From Thermoplasmata archaeon (GTDB lineage: Archaea; Thermoplasmatota; Thermoplasmata; Lutacidiplasmatales; UBA184): 11,623 nt of DNA. The stretch is from the NCBI GenBank assembly GCA_030040865.1, contig JASHSX010000098.1:1-11623 (forward strand), written 5' to 3'. The translations under genes and the position numbers were made by a program. Below the pieces are notes generated by a model that was given only the letters and a program-made list of their open reading frames with translations, did not search any database and was not told the origin of the DNA. Numbering within the stretch: the stretch's first letter is position 1; every line of letters begins with the position of its first letter. Positions 6,477-11,623 of this stretch are shown here, piece by piece.

Positions 6477-7480
6477 CGGCCCTCCCGCTGCCACCGCGCC
6501 ACGTCGCGGGCGAAGTACGAGACGATCAGGTCCGCTCCTGCCCGGCGGATCGCCGTGAGGGTCTCCTCGACCGCGGCCCGCTCGTCCACCGCTCCGGCCT
6601 TCGCGGCGGCCGTGATCATGGCGAACTCTCCGCTCACCTGGAACGCGGCGATCGGCAGCGCGAACCGCCGGCGGGCCCGCGCGAGCAGGTCGAGGCTCGT
6701 GAGCGCCGGCTTCACCATCAAGAGGTCCGCCCCCTCCGCCGCGTCGAGCTCCATCTCCCGGAGCGCCTCGCGCCCGTTGCGGTAGTCCATCTGGTAACCT
6801 CGCCGGTCGCCGAATCCCGGCGTCGACCCTTCGGCCTCGCGGAACGGGCCGTAGAACGCCGACGCGTGCTTCGTCGCGTACGCCAGGATCGCCGTCTCCT
6901 CGTGGTCCGCTTCGTCGAGCGCGCGGCGGATCCGGGCGACCTGGCCGTCCATCATCGCGCTCGGGGCGACGACGTGCGCCCCGGCGTCGGCGTGCGCGAC
7001 GGCGATGCGTCCCAAGCGCTCGGTGGTCGCGTCGTTGTCGACCTCCCTACGGCGGACGACGCCGCAGTGCCCGTGCGAGGTGTACGCGCAGAGGCAGACG
7101 TCCGTCGCGACGATGAGCTCGGGGGCGTCGCGCCGGATCGCCCGCACCGACTCGGGGACCGCTCCCCGGTCGGACCAGGCGTCGCTCCCCTCGGCGTCCT
7201 TGCGACGGGCGGTCCCGAAGAGGAGGACCGCCCTGATCCCCTCGTCCTCGAGCTGCCGGGCGAGCGCGCCCACGGTCCGCGGAGAGTACCGACGGATCCC
7301 CCGCATCGACGGGATCGGTTCGGGCTCGGCCCGGTCGGGACCGACGAAGACGGGGTAGATCAGCCGGCGAACCTCGATCGCCGTCTCGGCGACCCAGTCG
7401 CGGAGCGCGGCCGTCCGCCGCAGCCGGCGTAGCCGCGGGAACGAGCCTCCGCGGTCCCGGGGACGGCTACGCGCCGGCAT
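6473..7480 (-). CDS. hemB: Delta-aminolevulinic acid dehydratase (porphobilinogen synthase)
   Basis: This cytosolic enzyme condenses two 5-aminolevulinate molecules into porphobilinogen. The protein has 335 residues, normal for the family. The zinc-type cysteine triad is intact in DVCLCAYTSHGHCG (Cys129, Cys131, Cys139), so it is the Zn-dependent class. Schiff-base lysines are Lys204 in YATKHASAFYGPFREA and Lys257 in LMVKPA. APSAMMDGQ (172-180), YQMDY (229-233) and QVSGEF (281-286) also match. The segment after Lys257 reads ALTSLDLL, where most homologues have Tyr before LDI; here it is Ser262. The ATG lies 14 nt inside the hemD end and is preceded by GGGAG at 7 nt, which supports this start over the longer open frame. 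Its stop overlaps the hemQ start as GTGA. Confidence 0.97.
   Translation of the reverse strand: MPARSRPRDRGGSFPRLRRLRRTAALRDWVAETAIEVRRLIYPVFVGPDRAEPEPIPSMRGIRRYSPRTVGALARQLEDEGIRAVLLFGTARRKDAEGSDAWSDRGAVPESVRAIRRDAPELIVATDVCLCAYTSHGHCGVVRRREVDNDATTERLGRIAVAHADAGAHVVAPSAMMDGQVARIRRALDEADHEETAILAYATKHASAFYGPFREAEGSTPGFGDRRGYQMDYRNGREALREMELDAAEGADLLMVKPALTSLDLLARARRRFALPIAAFQVSGEFAMITAAAKAGAVDERAAVEETLTAIRRAGADLIVSYFARDVARWQREGR
6480..6486 (-). promoter_or_regulatory. Ribosome-binding site of hemQ
   Basis: GGGAGGG on the minus strand lies inside the end of hemB, 3 nt before the GTG at 6476. It favours the GTG at 6476 over the in-frame GTG at 6494. Confidence 0.5.
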
Positions 7481-8231
7481 GACCCAGCTCCCGGAGGAGG
7501 AGGCGGGTAAATCGTACCGGTTCGGTCGAAGGGGCGACCACGATGCGCTCGAAGCCTGCCCGACGCGCGGCCTTCGCGGAACGGTCTCCGAGCACGACGA
7601 CGGGAACATCGGCCACGAGCCGTCGCCAGGCCGGGCGTTCCATCCGGGCGCGAAGATGCTCGATCCCCGAGGGACTCGCCGCCACCAGGAGCCGGGCTCG
7701 CTCCAGCGCCTGACGCAATGGGGCCCTAAGGGGCGGGAGGCGCACGAGGCGGTACGCCACCACGTCGTACACGATATGGCCGCGGGCGCGAAGGGCCCGA
7801 GCGAGATCCGGGCCCGCCCGGTCGGACCGCAGGTAGAGAATGCGCCGCCGTGGGGTCGCCCCCAGCGCCCGGACCACTGCGGCGCCCCCTATCGCCGACG
7901 GCGTGCGGATGCGTCCGCGCACGACGGGACGCAGCGCCTCCGCGGTCCCCGGACCCGCGGCCCAAGCCTCCAGGGAGGGCGGCATCGCGGCCAGGGTCCG
8001 GACCCACGGGCGCACACCTGTCTCGACCGCCGTGCGGCTCGTCACCAGGAGGGTGTCGGGTGCTCTCCGGCGGGCGAGCCGAGGCAGCCATCGTCGCGGG
8101 GGGACGGGGCGGATCCCGAACGGTTCGATACGGACCGCTCGGACCCCCCGATCGCGTAGCGAGCGATCGAGCCCCGGAAGCGTCTCAAGTCCCGCGAGCA
8201 GGACGACCGTTCGGGGCGACGGACCGGGCAT
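7467..8231 (-). CDS. hemD: Uroporphyrinogen III synthase
   Basis: It closes linear hydroxymethylbilane into uroporphyrinogen III while inverting ring D. The family is poorly conserved, so the call rests on several weak but ordered matches plus location. In 254 residues there are LLVTSRTAVET (61-71), AAGPGTAEALR (91-101), RILYLRSDRAGPDLARALRARG (about 130-151), VVAYRLV with the conserved Tyr160, LVAASPSG (182-189) and VVLGDRSAKAARRAGF (212-227), which together fit the two-lobed fold. Arg is unusually abundant, as in its neighbours. The ATG is 6 nt after the hemC TAA, and no ribosome-binding site is seen, so coupling to hemC translation is likely. The next gene, hemB, begins inside its last 14 nt. 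Lying directly after hemC is the classic arrangement, because the two enzymes share the intermediate. Confidence 0.9.
   Translation of the reverse strand: MPGPSPRTVVLLAGLETLPGLDRSLRDRGVRAVRIEPFGIRPVPPRRWLPRLARRRAPDTLLVTSRTAVETGVRPWVRTLAAMPPSLEAWAAGPGTAEALRPVVRGRIRTPSAIGGAAVVRALGATPRRRILYLRSDRAGPDLARALRARGHIVYDVVAYRLVRLPPLRAPLRQALERARLLVAASPSGIEHLRARMERPAWRRLVADVPVVVLGDRSAKAARRAGFERIVVAPSTEPVRFTRLLLRELGHAGA
7488..7492 (-). promoter_or_regulatory. Ribosome-binding site of hemB
   Basis: GGGAG on the minus strand lies within the last codons of hemD, 7 nt before the hemB ATG. It sets the start at 7480 and hence a 14-nt overlap with hemD. Confidence 0.5.
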
Positions 8232-8237
8232 CGTGCG

Positions 8238-9146
8238 TTAGCGACCGCGGTCGCCGAGAAGTTCCCGGGCGCCCCGGTCGAGCATCTCGCGACCGAGGCG
8301 AGCTCCCACGCTCTCGGCCTCGCGCGCGGGTCCGGCACGGCGACGTCGCAGCGACGTGCGTCCGTCCTGCGACAGCACCTCGCCCACGAGCGACACGGTA
8401 CGGTTCCGGCACCGGGCGAGCGCTCCCAGCGGTAGCCGACAGTCGCCGCCGAGCGCGGAGGCGAACCCGCGCTCCGCCACGACGCAGGCGCGCGTGGACG
8501 GGTCGTCGAGGCGAGCCAGGGCGTCCACCAGTGCGGCGTCGCTCGATCGGGCGACGACGGCGAGCGCCCCTTGCGCCGGAGCCGGTAGGAAGCGTGACAC
8601 GGGGAGGATGCGGGCGATCTCCATTCGGCGGCCGAGCCGCGCCAGGCCGGCGACGGCGAGGACCGCGGCGTCGATCGTGCCCGCGCGAACGAGTGCGATG
8701 CGGGTGTCGACGTTGCCCCGGATCTCGACGACGCGGAGGTCGGGGCGGAAACGGAGGAGCTGGGCGCGGCGGCGTGGACTGCTCGAGCCGACGCGGGCTC
8801 CCCGGGGGAGCGACGCGCGACCGGCCGCCGGCCGCCCCACGAGCGCGTCCCGCGGGTCCTCGCGAGGTGGGCAGGCCGCGAGCGCGAACCGCCGGTCGAG
8901 ATCGACCGGCAGGTCCTTCGCGCTGTGGACCGCCAGATCGATCGCCCCGCGAACGAGTGCCCGATCGATCGCGTCCGTGAAGTCGGGGGAGCCCCCCGGG
9001 GAGCGGTCCCGATCGCCGCTCGGGGTCACGGGGACCGTCTCGAACCGATACTGGGGCGCGGTCGAGGCGAGCCGGGCGAGGACGCTGTCGGTCTGGATCC
9101 GGGCGAGCGGACTGCGTCGCGTTCCGACCCGGATCCGCTCCGTCAC
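8238..9146 (-). CDS. hemC: Hydroxymethylbilane synthase (porphobilinogen deaminase)
   Basis: It links four porphobilinogens into hydroxymethylbilane using a covalently held dipyrromethane primer. The 302 residues contain VGTRRSPLA (7-15), VHSAKDLP with catalytic Asp78, REDPRDAL (95-102), GSSSPRRRAQL with Arg125 and Arg126, EIRGNVDTR (141-149), LPAPAQGALAV (187-197) and LGGDCRLPLG with the primer-attachment Cys236. The segment that forms the flexible lid over the active site is short: the GKGLF-type stretch of the E. coli enzyme is replaced by GGSPDF (51-56), about five residues fewer and without its Lys. The GTG start at 9146 overlaps the hemA stop as GTGA and gives the expected N terminus. 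A frame that stays open further upstream lies inside hemA and is not real coding sequence. Assignment is firm. Confidence 0.96.
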   Translation of the reverse strand: MTERIRVGTRRSPLARIQTDSVLARLASTAPQYRFETVPVTPSGDRDRSPGGSPDFTDAIDRALVRGAIDLAVHSAKDLPVDLDRRFALAACPPREDPRDALVGRPAAGRASLPRGARVGSSSPRRRAQLLRFRPDLRVVEIRGNVDTRIALVRAGTIDAAVLAVAGLARLGRRMEIARILPVSRFLPAPAQGALAVVARSSDAALVDALARLDDPSTRACVVAERGFASALGGDCRLPLGALARCRNRTVSLVGEVLSQDGRTSLRRRRAGPAREAESVGARLGREMLDRGARELLGDRGR

Positions 9147-10417
9147 GGGCCCGGCGGCGGCGCTCCGAGCAGCTCCGCGGCCCAGCGACGCCGCTGGTCC
9201 CCCTCGGGCCCGGGCGGCAGGGAACGGATCCGCTCGGTAGGGCCGAGCATCAGGCGTGCCACGAGCCGCCGGGTGAGCCGGTCGATCGCGGCCTCCTGGC
9301 GCGCGTCGAGCGGACCGAGGAACGGGCGCGCCGTCGTAAGCTCCCGGCGGCGCCACTCCTCCGCGGCCCGCCGGACCGCTCCGATCCACGGTTCGAGCCG
9401 CTGGCGATCGAGGAGGTCCGCGCACGCTTCGGCCCGTGCCTCGACGCGGGTGGCGTGAACGGCCGCGTCGACCGACGCGGACGGGAGCGCATGAAGCTCC
9501 TCGAGGTCGACCAGGCGCACGTTCGGAAGCTCCCGGACGTCGGGGTCGATGTTCCGGGGGACCCCGAGATCCATGAGCACGAGGCGCCGGTTGCGGGGCA
9601 GATCGGCGCCGCGGAGGCCGCGACTCCCGAACTTCGCGGCGGTGACCACGGCGTCGGCGTCCTCGAACTCGTCGGCGAGGCGCTCGAGCGGCCGCGCGCG
9701 CGCCCCGAGACGACGGAGGAACTCCGCGTCCGGTCTCGACCGGTGGTAGATCATCGTCACTCGCGCGAACGGCGCGAGGCGCTCCGCGACCTGGCGGCCC
9801 ACCGTTCCGGAGCCGACCACGAGCACGTGCGGCCGGGGGCGCTCAACCAGGTCGAGGAGGTGGGCCGAGGCGATCGCGGCGATCGACTGCTCGGCGGCCA
9901 CGACCGGGGCGGTCTCCTCGGCGGCGGTCGCGGCCGCGCGGAACAGCTGCCGGAGCACGGGCCGTGGATGCCGGCTCACCACGTCCGAAGCGGCCCGACG
10001 GACCTGCTGCCGGGCCTCGGCCTCCCCCACCGCCAGGGACTCGAGCCCGGCGGCCACGCGGAAGAGGTGGCGCACGGCGTCATGATCGTCGTGCCGTACC
10101 CAGGAGACGGGATCCCCGGGGAGCACGCCACGCCAACGGTCGATCTCCCCCGGATCCCGGACGAGCAGGAACAGCTCGACCCGGTGGCAGGTCGACAGCA
10201 CGCCGACCTCCTCCGTCTCGGGCCGGCGTTCGAATAACTCCGCCACCCGCGCCCGGCTCACCGAGCGGGCGACCGCCTCGAGGGCGTCCAGCGACGCCGT
10301 CCCGAGGCTGAACTCGAGGGCCCCGACGGTCAGGGGCGCCGACCGGGGATCTTCGATCTCGTCCGCGACGGGAACGACCGTCTCCGTCGGAGGGCTGGCG
10401 ATCGGAGTCGACGGCAA
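9143..10417 (-). CDS. hemA: Glutamyl-tRNA reductase
   Basis: This first enzyme of the C5 route reduces glutamyl-tRNA(Glu) with NADPH to glutamate-1-semialdehyde. The 424 residues begin with about 28 residues that most family members lack, then the catalytic domain with the nucleophilic Cys77 in STCHRVE (usually STCNR; Asn is His here). The motif HLFRVAAGLESLAVGE spans 117-132. The NADPH-binding loop VVGSGTVG is at 200-207, LMDLGVPRNIDP at 281-292, and a helical dimerisation domain occupies about 310-390. The TTG start is chosen because it is the only in-frame start upstream of the catalytic domain and has GGGGGT 7 nt before it; a stop codon lies further upstream. It heads the operon, the usual point of haem feedback control. 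There is no HemX gene after it, unlike Bacillus. Confidence 0.96.
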   Translation of the reverse strand: MPSTPIASPPTETVVPVADEIEDPRSAPLTVGALEFSLGTASLDALEAVARSVSRARVAELFERRPETEEVGVLSTCHRVELFLLVRDPGEIDRWRGVLPGDPVSWVRHDDHDAVRHLFRVAAGLESLAVGEAEARQQVRRAASDVVSRHPRPVLRQLFRAAATAAEETAPVVAAEQSIAAIASAHLLDLVERPRPHVLVVGSGTVGRQVAERLAPFARVTMIYHRSRPDAEFLRRLGARARPLERLADEFEDADAVVTAAKFGSRGLRGADLPRNRRLVLMDLGVPRNIDPDVRELPNVRLVDLEELHALPSASVDAAVHATRVEARAEACADLLDRQRLEPWIGAVRRAAEEWRRRELTTARPFLGPLDARQEAAIDRLTRRLVARLMLGPTERIRSLPPGPEGDQRRRWAAELLGAPPPGP

Positions 10418-10423
10418 CGAGGT

Positions 10424-10431
10424 ACCCCCTT
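10424..10431 (-). promoter_or_regulatory. Ribosome-binding site of hemA
   Basis: AAGGGGGT on the minus strand ends 6 nt before the TTG at 10417. It supports initiation at this rare start codon. The weak TTG could hold down synthesis of the first, rate-limiting enzyme. Confidence 0.45.
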
Positions 10432-10444
10432 CGACCGTCCGGAG

Positions 10445-10460
10445 AATCGCGGCCGCGATT
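10445..10460. promoter_or_regulatory. Perfect 16-bp palindrome at the hem promoter, candidate operator
   Basis: AATCGCGGCCGCGATT is a perfect inverted repeat without a spacer. It overlaps the downstream edge of the TATA-like box and ends about 10 bp before the predicted transcription start. A dimeric repressor bound here would block polymerase recruitment. The bound protein is unknown; a haem-, iron- or oxygen-responsive regulator is a guess from the genes controlled. Confidence 0.5.
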
Positions 10461-10465
10461 TATGA
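10458..10465 (-). promoter_or_regulatory. TATA-like promoter element of the hem operon
   Basis: The minus strand reads TCATAAAT, a rare A/T-rich patch in this sequence. If it is an archaeal TATA box, transcription would begin near 10435 and leave a leader of about 18 nt carrying the ribosome-binding site. Read as a bacterial -10 box it has no convincing -35 partner. No purine-rich BRE is evident just upstream. Confidence 0.45.
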
Positions 10466-10489
10466 GGCGGTGTACGAACCCGGTTGGGA

Positions 10490-10510
10490 CCCGCCCACCC
10501 CCCCTTCCCC
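10490..10510 (-). other. G-quadruplex-type G-run cluster upstream of the hem promoter
   Basis: On the minus strand four G-runs of 4, 7, 3 and 3 bases are separated by loops of 2 (AA), 1 (T) and 1 (C) nt. This meets the usual four-run quadruplex pattern with very short loops. It lies about 25 bp upstream of the TATA-like box on the coding strand of hemA. Whether it folds, or matters, cannot be told from sequence. Confidence 0.5.
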
Positions 10511-10567
10511 GGTCTTGCGGCCCGTGAGACATCCGATACGAACCGGGGCCTCCCACGGGGGCGAGGG

Positions 10568-10583
10568 GGCCCCTTGCCGGGCC
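10568..10583 (-). terminator. Short hairpin after the helicase gene, possible transcript end
   Basis: Arms GGCCC and GGGCC around a 6-nt loop lie about 17 nt after the helicase stop codon. No T-run follows, so termination here is uncertain. It is the only compact inverted repeat seen between the helicase stop and the hem promoter apart from the promoter palindrome. Confidence 0.2.
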
Positions 10584-10600
10584 GATCGGGACCGTTAGCT

Positions 10601-11623
10601 CTAGTTCCGTCCCCGTCGCGGCCCGTGGCCCCGGCCACCCCGGTGGTCGGAGCGCCGGGCTCCCGGGCGGAACCTCGAGCGGGGGTCGGGGCGCGGGGGT
10701 CCGGCGGGCGCCGGCCGAGCGGACCCGTAGTCGAAGCTCGGGATCCGCGCGCGCGGGATCGACATCCCGATCTCCTTCTCGACCCGGGCGAAGTCCGCTT
10801 CCTCTTCGGGGGAGACGAGGGTGAACGCGTCCCCCCGTTGCTGCGCGCGGGCGGTCCGTCCCACCCGGTGCACGTACGTCTCGGGCTCGTGCGGCACGTC
10901 GAAGTTGATGACGTGGCTGACGTCCTTGACGTCGACGCCTCGGGCCGCAATGTCGGTCGCCACGAGCACGCGGACGTCGCCCGTCCGGAACGACTCGAGC
11001 GCGCGCACCCGCTGGCTCTGGCTGCGGTTCCCGTGGATCACCCCGGCCGAGACGCCCTGGCGCTGGAGCTGGTGGGCCAGCCGGTCGGCCCGGTGCTTGG
11101 TCCGCGCGAAGACGAGGACGCTCGTCATCGTCGCGTCCTGGAGCACGTTGAGCAGGAGCTCGGTCTTGAGGTGGGCCGGCACGGGGAGGGCCAGGTGCGA
11201 CACGCCGACCGCGGCCACCGTGCGCTCCTCGACCTGGACGAGCTTCGGGTCCCGCAGGAACTGGCGCGACAGCGCGACCACTTCGGGGGGCATCGTCGCC
11301 GAGAAGAGCATCGTCTGGCGCTCCCGGGGGAGCCGGTCCAGGACGCGACGCACGTCCGGCAGGAATCCCATGTCGAGCATCCGGTCCGCCTCGTCGAGCA
11401 CGAGGATCCGCAGCGAACGGAAGTCGACGTACCCTCGGCTCATGTGGTCGAGGAGGCGGCCCGGGGTCGCCACGATGATCTCGGCCCCCCCGCGCAGCGC
11501 CCGCTCCTGATCCGCCATGCCGACGCCCCCGTACACCGGCGCGCCTCGGAGCCGGGTGTGTCCGGCCAGCTTGCGGAGAAAGTCGTCCGCCTGCAGCGCG
11601 AGTTCCCGGGTCGGGGTGAGGAT
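10601..11623 (-). CDS. DEAD-box ATP-dependent RNA helicase, 5' end outside window
   Basis: This enzyme unwinds short RNA duplexes with ATP, usually in ribosome assembly or RNA decay. The window holds the last 340 residues, starting exactly at motif Ia (ILTPTRELALQ, visible residues 1-11). Then come YGGVG (31-35), motif Ib TPGRLLD (53-59), motif II DEAD (77-80), motif III SAT (108-110), the RecA-like domain 2 with LVFARTKHRAD (170-180), motif V ATDIAARG (222-229) and motif VI HRVGRTAR (252-259). The Q motif and Walker A lie outside the window. From about residue 299 the tail is rich in Arg, Gly and Pro (GGRGHGPRRGRN at the end), a disordered RNA-binding tail as in RhlE/CsdA-type helicases. The stop is TAG. 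It lies 183 bp upstream of hemA on the same strand but is probably a separate transcription unit. No gene symbol is assigned because the subfamily is not clear. Confidence 0.95.
   Translation of the reverse strand: MLTPTRELALQADDFLRKLAGHTRLRGAPVYGGVGMADQERALRGGAEIIVATPGRLLDHMSRGYVDFRSLRILVLDEADRMLDMGFLPDVRRVLDRLPRERQTMLFSATMPPEVVALSRQFLRDPKLVQVEERTVAAVGVSHLALPVPAHLKTELLLNVLQDATMTSVLVFARTKHRADRLAHQLQRQGVSAGVIHGNRSQSQRVRALESFRTGDVRVLVATDIAARGVDVKDVSHVINFDVPHEPETYVHRVGRTARAQQRGDAFTLVSPEEEADFARVEKEIGMSIPRARIPSFDYGSARPAPAGPPRPDPRSRFRPGARRSDHRGGRGHGPRRGRN

Noticed and set aside
7481..7609. Longer HemB start inside hemD
   Set aside because: The added 43 residues are Ser/Pro/Arg-rich and not family-like. 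The ATG at 7480 has a ribosome-binding site and gives a normal N terminus.
10473..10544. Direct repeat TACGAACC at 10473-10480 and 10537-10544 in the hemA upstream gap
   Set aside because: One 8-bp repeat in a 183-bp region is expected by chance fairly often, and the copies are not positioned like a paired operator.
1..11623. CRISPR arrays, tRNA or rRNA genes, insertion sequences, phage genes
   Set aside because: No regular repeats, no RNA-gene conserved stretches and no transposase- or integrase-like reading frames were seen on either strand.

Overview
The window is very G+C-rich (about 70% by eye) and tightly packed. Every gene I can support lies on the minus strand, so the map reads from right to left. 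It holds one dominant system: an eight-gene haem-synthesis operon (about 2490-10417) in the order hemA-hemC-hemD-hemB-hemQ-hemL-hemE-hemH. Neighbouring genes in it overlap by 1-14 nt or are 6 nt apart. Upstream (right edge) is the 3' part of a DEAD-box RNA helicase gene. Downstream are a RidA-family gene, a 47-residue YHS-domain gene, and a YHS-headed P1B-type metal (probably copper) ATPase that runs off the left edge.

The operon encodes the C5 route from glutamyl-tRNA to 5-aminolevulinate (HemA, HemL), the steps to uroporphyrinogen III (HemB, HemC, HemD), decarboxylation to coproporphyrinogen III (HemE), a ferrochelatase of the coproporphyrin type (HemH/CpfC, with the Tyr seen in Bacillus) and a coprohaem decarboxylase (HemQ/ChdC). 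This is the coproporphyrin-dependent pathway. One step, coproporphyrinogen oxidation (HemY/CgoX), has no gene here. The order resembles the Bacillus hemAXCDBL and hemEHY operons joined together, without hemX and hemY and with hemQ inserted between hemB and hemL.

The most striking non-coding region is the 183-bp gap before hemA. Reading on the minus strand it contains a G-quadruplex-type G-run cluster, a TATA-like box, a perfect 16-bp palindrome directly against and downstream of the TATA-like box, a G-rich ribosome-binding site and a TTG start. This looks like a regulated promoter for the whole operon, possibly responding to haem or iron.

Organism: a high-GC aerobic or facultatively respiring prokaryote. 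The TATA-like box spaced for a short leader, the frequent GTG/TTG starts and the small YHS protein would suit a high-GC archaeon such as a Thermoplasmatota lineage. The proteins themselves also fit bacteria, and I regard the domain as unresolved. If it is archaeal, the coproporphyrin route is notable, because most archaea make haem through sirohaem. Haem and copper functions side by side would suit assembly of haem-copper oxidases, but that is inference.

No rRNA, tRNA, CRISPR array, insertion sequence or gene-free stretch above 300 bp was seen.
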